A stretch of DNA of 64,000 nt from JBFGFX01 sp965232455 (lineage in GTDB: Bacteria; Pseudomonadota; Gammaproteobacteria; Steroidobacterales; Woeseiaceae): assembly GCA_965232455.1 (NCBI GenBank), contig OZ246981.1, forward strand, positions 2,728,001-2,792,000. Direction: 5' to 3'. The stretch's first letter is position 1, and each line of letters starts with the position of its first letter. Of the stretch, positions 10,029 to 19,093 are shown piece by piece. Under the pieces are notes generated by a model. The model was not told where the DNA came from. It saw only the letters and a program-made list of their open reading frames with translations, and did no database searches. A program made the translations under genes and the position numbers.

Positions 10029-11177
10029 TCAGGGTTCTGGCGCGTCTTGCGGGAGTACCAGCGTCGCACGAACGCCGCCCTCGTCGCGATTTGCGACGTC
10101 CAGCGTTGCCGCACCGTGGTACAGGAGTTCCAGCCTTTTCCGGATGTTCTCTATGCCGAAGCCGCCCGGCGACCGCAGGCTTCGGTCGATCCCGGGCCCG
10201 TTATCGGACAGCTCCACAATGAGCCGACCGGCGTCACGGTGGGCCCGGAGGCTTATGTTTACCGCTGTCGCCGACCGGTTGACCGCATGCTTGATCGAAT
10301 TCTCGATCAGCGGCTGGAGAATGAGCGCGGGAACTTTGCACGCACCGCAGCCCTCATCGACCTCGACCTCAAAAGAAATCCGTGAACCGAAACGCACTTT
10401 TTCGACGTCAACATATCGACGCACGAACTCCAGTTCACTGTCCAAATCGAGAAATCGCCTGCGGGATTGGTCGAGCGCGCTACGCAGCAGATTTCCCAGA
10501 AGCTCCGTAGCATGATACGCCTCGACGTTACGGTCGGTTTCGATCAGCGCCGCGATGGAATTCAGCGCGTTGAACAGAAAGTGTGGATTGATCTGCATCT
10601 TGAGCGCATCCATCCGCGCCAGGTTGAGCTGGTTTTCCAACAGCGAACTGCGCAACCGCGCATCCCGCGCCTCGCGATCCCGGGCGACGCTCAGTCGATA
10701 AAACCGTATGAGAAGCGAGCCGCCAAGATTCAACCCGTAAATGACTGCGGCAAGGGTATGGAAGCCGGGCGCCCTGTCGCCGTACAACCATGTCCGCCAG
10801 CTCTCAAAATGCACGATGAACGGCAGTGACAGGGCAACCGTTACGAACAGCGCGACGTGTGCCAAGGCCGCCAGGGCTCGCCGGGCGGGAGTGCCGTTCA
10901 ACGTCTCGACGATCCGGTAAATCAGCAGCGACACGACCACCCAGACGGCGTAGTAGAGGACCATCGGCCCGAATATCTGCAGCCAAGCCGACAGGCTGTC
11001 GCCGCGAACGGCGATGAACGCGGTCGTCGTTGCAATGACGGCGACGATTGCCCAGGTCAGGACAACCGCGGCCAGGGTTTTTGGATTCGACGCAATGAGC
11101 CGACGCATGAACGCGGACGGGGAATGGCTTTCGGACCCGGCGGCGCGCGCGGCCGAACGGAAATGCAGTTCAGACAT
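10029..11177 (-). CDS. LytS/AlgZ-type membrane sensor histidine kinase
   Basis: Four predicted membrane helices (about residues 33-160) are followed by a His_kinase domain. The phospho-accepting His199 lies in MQINPHFLFNALN, the signature of this kinase class. The ATPase region has LILQPLIENSIKHAV (N box) and DNGPGI with GGFGIENIRKRL. The ATG at 11177 is preferred because it overlaps the response-regulator stop by 8 bases, which implies translational coupling; an upstream start at 11201 would lengthen the overlap. No sensory domain other than the membrane part is visible, so the stimulus is unknown. Confidence 0.9.
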   Translation of the reverse strand: MSELHFRSAARAAGSESHSPSAFMRRLIASNPKTLAAVVLTWAIVAVIATTTAFIAVRGDSLSAWLQIFGPMVLYYAVWVVVSLLIYRIVETLNGTPARRALAALAHVALFVTVALSLPFIVHFESWRTWLYGDRAPGFHTLAAVIYGLNLGGSLLIRFYRLSVARDREARDARLRSSLLENQLNLARMDALKMQINPHFLFNALNSIAALIETDRNVEAYHATELLGNLLRSALDQSRRRFLDLDSELEFVRRYVDVEKVRFGSRISFEVEVDEGCGACKVPALILQPLIENSIKHAVNRSATAVNISLRAHRDAGRLIVELSDNGPGIDRSLRSPGGFGIENIRKRLELLYHGAATLDVANRDEGGVRATLVLPQDAPEP

Positions 11178-11979
11178 TGGAGGACGCGAGTCGCGCCGCA
11201 CGCAGGATATCCGGGACCATCGAGGACCGGCTGCGGGCCAGAACCAGCGTTTTGCCGTTCCTGGTCTTCAACAGGTGAGTACCGTTCCGCTGTTTCGTCA
11301 CGCGCTCAACCGCGCGGCCATTTACGAGCGCCGAGCGGTGTATACGAAAAAACTCAGGGTCGCTGATACGTTTCGAGTATCGGCTCAACGATTCGCAGAC
11401 GGTGAATATTCGGCTCTTGGTATGAATGCGGACGTACTGGTTGGCAGCCTCGATCCACACGATGTCATTCGTCGTCAGCTGCACTATCGAATCGCCGTTG
11501 CGGACCGTCAGCTCCTGATCGCCGCGGCGGTCGCGGGAGGCTCTGCTGCCCGTGCGGCTGAGTTTCAGGAGCCTGCGGGTCAGAGCCAGCGTTTCCCGGT
11601 TACGAATAGCGGTCTTCGCGCGGTCCACCGTCAAGCGGAAACGCCCTTTTTGCAGCGGTTTGACAAGATAGTCGAGCGCATTCAACTCGAACGCCTTGAT
11701 CGCATGCTCGTCGAACGCCGTCACGAATATGACGTAAGGAACGTGGTCCGCCGTTCGTAATCTTTCGGCAACGGCTATACCGCTCATCACGGGCATATGG
11801 ATATCCAGGAAAATCAGATCCGGACGCCGGGTTGCGACGGTTTCCAGCGCGTCCGGTCCGTTGCTGCATTCACCGACGAGCAGCAAGTCCGGATCTCGGC
11901 GTATCAATGCGGAGATCAGATTGCGCGCGAGTTCCTCATCGTCGACGACGAGCGCTGAAATGGGAACCTCGGACGTCAC
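11170..11979 (-). CDS. LytTR-family response regulator
   Basis: The receiver domain (residues 8-125) contains the acidic pair Asp13-Asp14, phospho-acceptor Asp59 in IFLDIHMP, Thr in FVTAFDE and Lys in DYLVKPL. The C-terminal half (about 160-265) is a LytTR DNA-binding domain with IVWIEAANQYVRIHT and FFRIHRSALVN. It is the first gene of a two-gene operon with the kinase that overlaps its 3' end. LytTR regulators usually bind paired direct repeats upstream of targets; none were identified here, so targets are unknown. Confidence 0.92.
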   Translation of the reverse strand: MTSEVPISALVVDDEELARNLISALIRRDPDLLLVGECSNGPDALETVATRRPDLIFLDIHMPVMSGIAVAERLRTADHVPYVIFVTAFDEHAIKAFELNALDYLVKPLQKGRFRLTVDRAKTAIRNRETLALTRRLLKLSRTGSRASRDRRGDQELTVRNGDSIVQLTTNDIVWIEAANQYVRIHTKSRIFTVCESLSRYSKRISDPEFFRIHRSALVNGRAVERVTKQRNGTHLLKTRNGKTLVLARSRSSMVPDILRAARLASSNV

Positions 11980-12156
11980 GGCGGTCAGTCCAGGAATTCA
12001 AAGGCGTGATCTGAAGGCATCTTCCGATAGTAGCACCATGCCTTCCGCACGCCGCAGGATTGTCCGGGGAACGGGCGATCCCCTGTGCGAGTGGCGACGA
12101 ATACCGGCACGCCGACAACTGCCGCAGGAGCCCGCGCCGGCCGGTGACATCGGTGT

Positions 12157-13404
12157 TTAACGATCGACAAATATGTCCAGCGGCAGCACGGCGGTAACAC
12201 CGACATTGGGGACGTCCACCAGCTGCCCGATCCGCAGGTCGACCGCGACGCTGGCAATCATATAGGCTTGGGTCCTGTCGTAGCCGTAGGTATCGACGAT
12301 GTGGTCGATCATCGACGCCAACGCGTTACGGGCGGCGAGATTGATGTCACTCGACAGATTGCTCAGTTCGGACACTTTCGCATCCGCAAGGTATTCGATC
12401 TCGCGCGGCACCTCGCCCGGCTCCTTGAACGGAAAACCCGTTACCGCGTAAAACCGGCTCGACGGGATCGCAAGCAACGACGCCGGACCCTCGTAGTGAG
12501 GGCCACGTGCGAGGTTTGGCGCATTATCGACGATCCGCGTGGTCACGGTAATCTCGCCGTCCATCTCGATCGCGGTCCCGGATACCTCGCCGTCACCCTG
12601 CGCGTAGTGGAAATCGCCGATGGCAAGACCGCAGCCCTCGATGTAACACGGCAGGTAGACGGTGACGCCGACCCGCAGGTACCGAATGTCCATGTTGCCG
12701 CCGTGCTCCCGCGGCGGGATCGTGCGCAGGCATTCGGCGGGCTTCGAGCCCTCCACGCCGCACAACGACGAAGGTTCCGCGAATTCGGGATCGGGCGTCA
12801 GCACCGCTCCGCCCGCATCGGCCAACGCCTGTTCGCGGTCCAGCATCGTGCGGAGCTGCGCCGGACCGGGCAGCGTCGTCACGACGCCGGGGAAACTGGC
12901 ATTCGGTATCCGGACGCCCGGCAAGGCCTCACTCTCCGCATATTCCTCGTTCAGCCGCCACACGATAAAACGCGTTTCGCTGCCGACCAGATCGCCGGCA
13001 AAGCCGCCGGGCGACGCGCTGGTCCAGCCGACATTGCCGGGCTTCAGCGATTCGATCGTGACCGCGAGTACGTCGCCGGGCCTGGCGCCGTTGATGTAGA
13101 CGGGGCCGACCAGCGGATGGACAACGCCGAGCCCCGGGCGCGGGCTGGACGCACGTTGCGAATACTCGTCCGGATCGAGGTGGATGTCGCTTGCATCGCG
13201 GCCGATGAGGACAATCCGTTCACCCGGATCGGCGCTGGCCGCCATCGGAATATCCGGATGCAGCCGGTTGATGCACGCCGGGTCGTCGGCGCAGGTCGCG
13301 CCGCTGCCGCCGATCACGACGTCCGCCTCCGCGCTGAAACCGCCCAATGAGCCGGTCAGGAGTAATATTGCGCGTACCGTTCCTGTCTTCTTTGTTGAGA
13401 TCAC
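12157..13404 (-). CDS. Exported acetamidase/formamidase-family hydrolase
   Basis: The 415-residue protein belongs to the FmdA/AmdA family, which hydrolyses short amides to ammonia and acid. Recognisable segments are VGPVYINGARPGDVLAV near the N-terminus and REHGGNMDIRYLRVG, GDFHYAQGDGEV and YLADAKVSELSN later. Most family members are cytosolic, but this one begins with a signal-peptide-like segment ending near SAEADVV and has cysteine pairs (CADDPAC, CYIEGC) suited to the periplasm. The start is a GTG at 13404. It is transcribed away from the DUF6152 gene at 13534. The true substrate is not evident. Confidence 0.85.
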   Translation of the reverse strand: MISTKKTGTVRAILLLTGSLGGFSAEADVVIGGSGATCADDPACINRLHPDIPMAASADPGERIVLIGRDASDIHLDPDEYSQRASSPRPGLGVVHPLVGPVYINGARPGDVLAVTIESLKPGNVGWTSASPGGFAGDLVGSETRFIVWRLNEEYAESEALPGVRIPNASFPGVVTTLPGPAQLRTMLDREQALADAGGAVLTPDPEFAEPSSLCGVEGSKPAECLRTIPPREHGGNMDIRYLRVGVTVYLPCYIEGCGLAIGDFHYAQGDGEVSGTAIEMDGEITVTTRIVDNAPNLARGPHYEGPASLLAIPSSRFYAVTGFPFKEPGEVPREIEYLADAKVSELSNLSSDINLAARNALASMIDHIVDTYGYDRTQAYMIASVAVDLRIGQLVDVPNVGVTAVLPLDIFVDR

Positions 13405-13533
13405 GTCGCGGCCTCGTCGGAAGTGGGAAAAGGGGACAGTTTACTCAAATATCACGGCCGGCTTGCTCACCGCGATGTTTGATTGGGCTGCCACGACGGG
13501 CGGACGCCGCTGAACGGCAACGGGAGAGTTCCA

Positions 13534-14310
13534 ATGTTGAGAGCATTCGTGCTTAGCGCTGCGGCGCTGATTGTCTGGTCGCCGACGGTTTCAGGTCACC
13601 ATTCGGTGCTTCACTACGACGGCAAGACCGAAGTCAAAATCACGGGCGTCGTCACGCAGGCGCGGTTCGGTTTTCCGCACAGCATCTACCGGCTGGACGT
13701 GACGAACGACGAAGGCGGCGTGGAAAAATGGGTACTGTCGACCGAGGACCCACGCGACGCGGAGCGTCTCGGATTTGCCGACGAGATCAAAGCCATCAAG
13801 CGCGGCGATACGATTACGGTTGTCGGCTGGCCGCACCGGTTCAGGGAGCGCGAAATCCGTGGGCATCAGTTGCATTACACCGACGGCCGCGTGGTGATGA
13901 TGCGGCGCGGCAACTACATCTGGCCCCGGGACATCCTGCGGCTCGATCGCCTCGTCATGAACCCGGACAACATCGGCGGCCAGATCCGGGCGGTAGACCC
14001 GTCGCTCCCGTACGCGCAGCAAGTCGCGCTCTGGATCGACGAGGGTGATCACGTCGCGCGAGCCGCTTACGAGGTCAGTCGGGACCGGGCGAAGCTGATC
14101 GGTATCTCGTCGGGCGGCACCGCGGAGTTTTCGGGCGTCGACGATCTGCTGACCTGTCACACCCGGCGGCCGGACTTCTCGATGACAATCGCACTGGCGG
14201 ATCAAAGCAGCGAGCTGCAGACGAGAATCACAGAAGGCGCGGATTACATTGCCGAATACAATCGCGTACTGTCGCGCTGGTGGGAACAGGAACGGTCGAG
14301 CTGCAACTAA
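13534..14310 (+). CDS. Exported DUF6152-family protein
   Basis: The ATG at 13534 is preceded by GGGAGAG and opens a signal peptide ending in VSGHHS. The first 100 residues (HHSVLHYD, ITGVVTQARFGFPHSIYRLDV, WVLSTEDPRDAERLGF, GDTITVVGWPHRFREREIRGHQL) match the DUF6152 pattern, also seen in the first half of the protein at 44384-45355. The fold resembles a small OB-like periplasmic domain, and its function is unknown. The C-terminal half (about 130 residues) has no recognisable domain. It converges on the ThDP enzyme gene, with a palindromic repeat between them. Confidence 0.8.
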   Translation: MLRAFVLSAAALIVWSPTVSGHHSVLHYDGKTEVKITGVVTQARFGFPHSIYRLDVTNDEGGVEKWVLSTEDPRDAERLGFADEIKAIKRGDTITVVGWPHRFREREIRGHQLHYTDGRVVMMRRGNYIWPRDILRLDRLVMNPDNIGGQIRAVDPSLPYAQQVALWIDEGDHVARAAYEVSRDRAKLIGISSGGTAEFSGVDDLLTCHTRRPDFSMTIALADQSSELQTRITEGADYIAEYNRVLSRWWEQERSSCN

Positions 14311-14351
14311 CGAGGTCTGGTGTCACCCGTCCTGCGGTGAGGGTAATGACA

Positions 14352-14373
14352 GTCGCCCGTCGGGACGGGCGAC
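14352..14373. repeat. REP-like palindrome
   Basis: GTCGCCCGTC and GACGGGCGAC form a perfect 10-bp inverted repeat with a 2-base GG centre. It lies between the convergent 3' ends of the DUF6152 gene and the ThDP enzyme gene. Close variants occur at 37297-37318, 47666-47687 and 55745-55843, marking a dispersed family. Confidence 0.75.
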
Positions 14374-14418
14374 CGCGTCTCCAGAGCAAGGCCCAAACCT
14401 CTTCGGGGCCACACGCCG

Positions 14419-16095
14419 TCAGTCTTTGCCCACCGTCGCCGCAGGGTATGCGCGGGGGTGAATGAATTTCCACGGGCTGGTCTCGGTGCCGCGTTCAACC
14501 GTCACTTCGATGATCGCCGGACGGTCGGCCTCGATCGCTTTTGCAAGCGCCGGCTTGAGCTCGTCCGGCGACTCGACCCGCACGCCGTCCGCACCGAACG
14601 ATTCGGCAAGTTTGACGAAGTCGGGATTCACGAGGTCCGCACCGAGTAAACGCCCCCCGTAGTTGTTCTGCTGATCACGGCGAACGTTGCCGAACGAATT
14701 GTTGTTGAACAACACGGTCACCAGGCCGATATCGTGCTGGACGGCCGCCGCGAGTTCCGGCATGCCAAAAAGAAAACCGCCGTCACCGGTGATCGAGACC
14801 ACGGCCCTTTCGGGAACCGCCGCCTTGACGCCGATCGCCGTCGGAAAACCGAATCCCAACGTACCTTGAAAGCCGGGGGTTACGTAGGTCCGGGGTTCGT
14901 AGATTGGAAAGCCGTAATACGAGGCGAACCCAGCCTGGCAAAGCTCCTCGACAAAAAACCCGTCGCGCGGCAGCACGTCGCGAATGACCTCGAGGTAGGC
15001 TATTTCCGGCTGGATCTCTTGTATCGCCGCTTGCGTCTGCGTTTTTGCGGTCGCTATCCGCTGCGTGTCACCCGCTTTGAACCCACGCCTGCCGATTTTT
15101 TCAATGAGCGCGCGCGTACCTTCGGCGGCATCGGCGACGATCCCGACCTGCGGTTTGAACCGCTCCATTTCCTTGGGATCGATATCGACTCGAATGACCT
15201 TCGGAGAATTCGCCGGCGGTGCGTCGACGTATTTCGCCATTTCCATCCAGCGCATGTACTGCAATTCCAGGCGGGAGCCGATGCCGATCAGCAGATCGGT
15301 GTCGTCCCAAAGCCGGTAGGCCGCTGCCGAAGACACGCCGTAGTCGGAGTCCTCGCTGACCACCCCTCGGCCGCTGCGGAACGAAGTCACCGCGGCACCG
15401 AGCATCGTTGCAAGCTCGCGCACCTCCGTACTCGCGTGTTGCGCGCCGCCACCGCACATGATCATGACATTCCTGGCGTTCGCAACGAGTTCCGCCGCAA
15501 CCGTCACGGCGTCGTCATCGACAGGCGGCGTGTCGATGCGCTCGTTGCCGGCGCCGATTTCGACGTCCCATTGTTTGGCCATCGTGTCCCAGCACATCTC
15601 GACGGACACGGGGCCGGGACGCCCGCTTTGCATTATGCGAAACGCCTCGTTCACCTGCGCCGAGGTGTTGGCCGCCTCCGCGATGTGCTCCGCGTGCTTG
15701 ATGATCGTGCGCAGGGTACCTGCCTGATCGGCAAGCTCATGCAAATGCCCGCGGCCGACGCCCAGAAACTGCGACATGATCTGACCGGTCAAGCAAATTA
15801 CCGGTGTGTTGCAACCCATCGCGGTACACAAGGCCGCCGTGGTATTGAGCACCCCCGGTCCGGGCACGACCGAAAACGCGCCGGGCCTGCCTGTCGCCTT
15901 GGCATAACCCATCGCCATGTACGCGGCTCCCTGCTCATGCCGGCTCGTAATCGTGCGGATTGTCTCCGACCGATGCAGCGCATCGAACAGTGGATAAATC
16001 TGCGCGCCCGGCAATCCGAACACGGTATCAATCCCGTTCGCCTCGGCGGCGCGCACAATGGCCTCGCCGCCGGTCATTCTCTCGATTTGTGTCAT
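14419..16095 (-). CDS. Thiamine-diphosphate enzyme, acetolactate-synthase-like
   Basis: The 558-residue protein has the three-domain layout of the ThDP decarboxylase/carboligase family. The catalytic Glu54 sits in SRHEQGAAYMAMGYA, and the ThDP/Mg site is GDGGFLFG (from 437) with the following NNNSFGN. The central domain is present. It could be a 2-oxoacid decarboxylase, a carboligase or a true acetolactate synthase; no small regulatory subunit lies nearby, which argues against a biosynthetic IlvB role. It begins one base after the stop of the Nramp-like carrier, in an operon with an aldehyde dehydrogenase. That pairing suggests 2-oxoacid to aldehyde to acid conversion; this is inference. Confidence 0.85.
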   Translation of the reverse strand: MTQIERMTGGEAIVRAAEANGIDTVFGLPGAQIYPLFDALHRSETIRTITSRHEQGAAYMAMGYAKATGRPGAFSVVPGPGVLNTTAALCTAMGCNTPVICLTGQIMSQFLGVGRGHLHELADQAGTLRTIIKHAEHIAEAANTSAQVNEAFRIMQSGRPGPVSVEMCWDTMAKQWDVEIGAGNERIDTPPVDDDAVTVAAELVANARNVMIMCGGGAQHASTEVRELATMLGAAVTSFRSGRGVVSEDSDYGVSSAAAYRLWDDTDLLIGIGSRLELQYMRWMEMAKYVDAPPANSPKVIRVDIDPKEMERFKPQVGIVADAAEGTRALIEKIGRRGFKAGDTQRIATAKTQTQAAIQEIQPEIAYLEVIRDVLPRDGFFVEELCQAGFASYYGFPIYEPRTYVTPGFQGTLGFGFPTAIGVKAAVPERAVVSITGDGGFLFGMPELAAAVQHDIGLVTVLFNNNSFGNVRRDQQNNYGGRLLGADLVNPDFVKLAESFGADGVRVESPDELKPALAKAIEADRPAIIEVTVERGTETSPWKFIHPRAYPAATVGKD

Positions 16096-17328
16096 TCAGG
16101 TAATCAACGTATACAAAAAACCAATCGCAAATATCGCCATGAAAGCGACACCGATCCAGTTCCAGGCGATCAGACGGGAGCCCGGCCTGTGCTGTTCGGG
16201 AACGTCCGCGGACGTGACGGCGACGTAGTTATAATACGCAATCGCGGGCGCGGCGATGAAGCCCATGCTGGTCGCAAAAACGATAAACGCCCCGAAACTT
16301 CCCATCAGGAAGAAAACGATCAGCATGACGCCGAGCACCTGGACGATCAGGAAGCGCGTATACAGGCTCGGCGCGTCATCGGGACGGGACATGATCACCC
16401 CGGTCAGGCGGTTCATCACGCGCGGCAGTGCGTCCATCAAGGCAACCTGCGTCGACCACATCACGGCGAGACCCGCCGCGGCGATGACGGGATACATCCA
16501 CTGACCCACCACGGTAGTGAATATGCCGAACAGTTCGGACGCATAGGCCGCGGGATTTCCCGGCACCGCGCGACCGGTCTGAAACAGGATAGCCGTACCC
16601 ATGATGACAAAACACAGCGCGATCACGAGCGCGATGCCGTAGCTGATGTGAAAATCGAACAGTGCGTTTCTCGGGGTAAACTTGCCGCCGGTTGCCGAGT
16701 GTTTTTCCTTGACCCATTCCGCAACCAGTACGGCGGCGTTCGTCGGGATAGGCATCCACCCGGCGAGTCCGATCATGAAAACGCCGAGCGCGCGCCCGGG
16801 TGTAAGCTCCGCAAACACGGCGCGGTTGTCGCTGCCCAACAGCGGCAACGCGAACAGCATCGTCACCACCACCAGCACCGAGAACAGCAGTACCAGGGTT
16901 TTGACGATGCCCTCGGCTTTCGCATAGTGGCCGTTGGCCAGCACCAGCGCCGTCACCACGGTCAGCGCGGCGGCAACCTGCGGCGCCGAATACGACAGGT
17001 CGAACACGCTGATGATCATCCCGGCGGTCAGAACCGCCACCGCGGACGTCGCAATGAACATGTCGACAAAAAACCCGACCATCAGCCAGGCCAGCGCCAG
17101 CTTGCCGATCTTCGCGTAGCCGTTGACCAGGCTGTCCCCGGTTGCGCTGCCGTACTGGACGGCGAAGCGGAACGCGGGATATTTGAGCAGCACGACTACC
17201 ACGATGAACCAGATCAGCGACAGCCCGTAGATGCCGCCCGCCTGCGTCGAAAAGACGAGATGCGACAGGCCGACCGAGGCGGCGGCCAACATCATCCCGG
17301 GACCGACCCGGGACAGCAGTTTGTTCAT
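16096..17328 (-). CDS. Nramp-fold membrane transporter lacking the metal-binding motif
   Basis: The 410-residue protein has about 11 hydrophobic helices and the Nramp start GPGMMLAAAS. True Nramp metal carriers have DPGN in helix 1 and MPH in helix 6. Here the aligned positions read GLSH (residues 20-23) and MPIP, so the metal ligands are absent. It is therefore unlikely to carry Mn or Fe. The stop of the aldehyde dehydrogenase shares one base with this gene's ATG, and its own stop abuts the ThDP enzyme. The tight operon suggests it imports or exports the small organic substrate of those enzymes. Automatic annotation would probably call it a divalent metal transporter. Confidence 0.82.
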   Translation of the reverse strand: MNKLLSRVGPGMMLAAASVGLSHLVFSTQAGGIYGLSLIWFIVVVVLLKYPAFRFAVQYGSATGDSLVNGYAKIGKLALAWLMVGFFVDMFIATSAVAVLTAGMIISVFDLSYSAPQVAAALTVVTALVLANGHYAKAEGIVKTLVLLFSVLVVVTMLFALPLLGSDNRAVFAELTPGRALGVFMIGLAGWMPIPTNAAVLVAEWVKEKHSATGGKFTPRNALFDFHISYGIALVIALCFVIMGTAILFQTGRAVPGNPAAYASELFGIFTTVVGQWMYPVIAAAGLAVMWSTQVALMDALPRVMNRLTGVIMSRPDDAPSLYTRFLIVQVLGVMLIVFFLMGSFGAFIVFATSMGFIAAPAIAYYNYVAVTSADVPEQHRPGSRLIAWNWIGVAFMAIFAIGFLYTLIT

Positions 17329-18749
17329 CAGGCCGCGGCCTTGGCGACATTGACGATCTGGATCGTCGTGTACTCCTGCAGACCTTCCTCACCGAATTCG
17401 ACGCCGATCCCGGAACACTTCACGCCGCCGAACGGCACGTTGGGCGCGAGACCGCCATGAGCGTTGACCCAGGCGGTGCCGCACTCGAGCCTGGCGGCGA
17501 CCGCCGAGCCACGCTCGGCGTCCGAGGACCAGACGGAACCGCCGAGTCCAACCTCCAGACCGTTCGCGCGCGCGATGACGTCGTCCAGATCGGAGTATTT
17601 GATGATCGGCAGCAACGGGCCAAACTGTTCTTCATCGACAATGCGCATGCCGTCCGTCACGTCCGCCACCAGCGTGTACGGCAGGAAATAGCCCGGCTGA
17701 TCCGGGACTTCACCACCGCACAATACGCGCCCGCCGTTTTCCCTGGCGTCGTTCAACAGGCTAAGTACTTTGTCGAACTGCATCTTGTTTTGAATCGGCC
17801 CCTGCTGCACGTCTTCGTCGAGTCCGTTACCCATGCTCACGCCGGACGCCGCGTTAACGAGCTGGTCACACAGCTCGTCGTAGATGGATTCGTGCACGTA
17901 AAGCCGCTTGAGCGCGGCGCAGGTCTGACCGTTGTTGATGAAGGCTCCACCGATGATGCCCGGCGCGACGGCAGCCGGATCGACGTCGTCGAGCACCACT
18001 CCGGCGTCGTTGCCGCCAAGCTCGAGGGTCAGGCGTTTCAGGCTGTGCGCCGAACTGCCCATGACTTTTTTTCCGGTGTCGATCGAGCCGGTGAATATGA
18101 TTTTCTGAATACCCTTGTGCTCGGTCATCCATTGACCCAGCTCGTCCTCGCCGGTGACGCAGTTGAGCACTCCGGGCGGCAGCACGTCGTTGAGAATTTC
18201 GACCAGGCGCAACGTGGAGAGCGGTGTGTACGGCGACGGTTTGATGACAACCGTATTGCCCGCCCGAATCGCGGGAACCACGTGCCAGACCGCAATCATC
18301 AGCGGCCAGTTCCACGGCGTGATGGAACCAACGACGCCAATCGGTTTTCGGGTCTGCACGATGCGCGCGTTTTCATCGTCCTTGAGAACCTTGTCGGGTA
18401 ACGACAGCGTTCCGGTGTATCCCGCCCAGGCCGCTGCACCGCCCAGCTCGAAGCGGGACCCTGCGCCGTTGAGCGGCTTGCCCTGTTCCCGTGTCAGCAA
18501 ATTCGCCAGCTCCTCGGCGTGTTGTTCGATGACCTCGGAAATCCTTCCACACACCGCGGCGCGCTCCCGGTCCGACACCGCGGACCACGACCTGAAGGCA
18601 TTTGCGGCCGCCTTGACCGCGTCGTCCAGCTGATCGCGCGTTGCAAACGGGCACTGCGCAACCACCTCTTCGGTGGCTGGATTCAACACCGGAAACGAGT
18701 CTTCGGTCGCAATTTTTCGACCGTTGATGATAAGCCCGTAGTCGGACAT
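17328..18749 (-). CDS. NAD(P)-dependent aldehyde dehydrogenase
   Basis: The 473-residue ALDH has catalytic Glu243 in LELGGNDAG and Cys277 in NNGQTCAALKR, with the cofactor segment SITPWNWPL and the C-terminal PFGGVKCSGIGVEFG. Length and motifs fit a soluble, homotetrameric-type ALDH of broad substrate class. It is the first gene of an operon with the Nramp-like carrier and the ThDP enzyme. The upstream region (18750-19093) holds a perfect 12-bp palindrome that could bind a regulator. The substrate is probably the aldehyde made by the ThDP enzyme, but nothing in the sequence fixes its identity. Confidence 0.9.
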   Translation of the reverse strand: MSDYGLIINGRKIATEDSFPVLNPATEEVVAQCPFATRDQLDDAVKAAANAFRSWSAVSDRERAAVCGRISEVIEQHAEELANLLTREQGKPLNGAGSRFELGGAAAWAGYTGTLSLPDKVLKDDENARIVQTRKPIGVVGSITPWNWPLMIAVWHVVPAIRAGNTVVIKPSPYTPLSTLRLVEILNDVLPPGVLNCVTGEDELGQWMTEHKGIQKIIFTGSIDTGKKVMGSSAHSLKRLTLELGGNDAGVVLDDVDPAAVAPGIIGGAFINNGQTCAALKRLYVHESIYDELCDQLVNAASGVSMGNGLDEDVQQGPIQNKMQFDKVLSLLNDARENGGRVLCGGEVPDQPGYFLPYTLVADVTDGMRIVDEEQFGPLLPIIKYSDLDDVIARANGLEVGLGGSVWSSDAERGSAVAARLECGTAWVNAHGGLAPNVPFGGVKCSGIGVEFGEEGLQEYTTIQIVNVAKAAA

Positions 18750-19093
18750 CGGCCTCTCTCCCCTCTCATTATTATCGCGCCATAGTAGCGGACCTCGCTG
18801 AATAAGTGTACGTGCCGCCCCGAAACGCCTTGATCGACTGTTGCGAAGTACAACCGAAACGGAGGTGATCCTCCGTCATGAAGAATATGAGCATATGCTC
18901 TCGAAACGCCATAGACGGCTGGTTCCGTTGGGCAGGCAATGCCCGCTCTGAAAATCCCGTAAGCCGCTGTTACAAAGAATGAAATTGACGCTTGGCGCAA
19001 CGTGCGAACGATCGGGCGCTGGCATCGGCGGCCGGCAGCACGCAAAATCGAGGCCGATCGAACGGACATGAACGAGCAACGAGACTGAATCGG
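18750..19093. other. Divergent control region between ALDH operon and sulfatase
   Basis: No gene is evident in these 344 bp. Two symmetric elements stand out: ACGGAGG/CCTCCGT around TGAT at 18859-18876 and the perfect palindrome GAGCATATGCTC at 18889-18900. Promoters for both flanking transcription units should lie here. The frame running leftwards from about 19603 across this stretch is antisense to the sulfatase and is not a gene. Confidence 0.55.
18889..18900. promoter_or_regulatory. Perfect 12-bp palindrome, candidate operator
   Basis: GAGCATATGCTC is fully self-complementary and lies 140 bp upstream of the ALDH start and 194 bp upstream of the sulfatase start. A dimeric repressor or activator could bind it, but no regulator gene sits beside it. 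Confidence 0.4.

Noticed and set aside
14734..17460. Plus-strand open frame of 908 codons
   Set aside because: It is antisense to the ThDP enzyme and the Nramp-like carrier, is rich in Arg and His, and has no domain; it arises from GC-rich codon bias.
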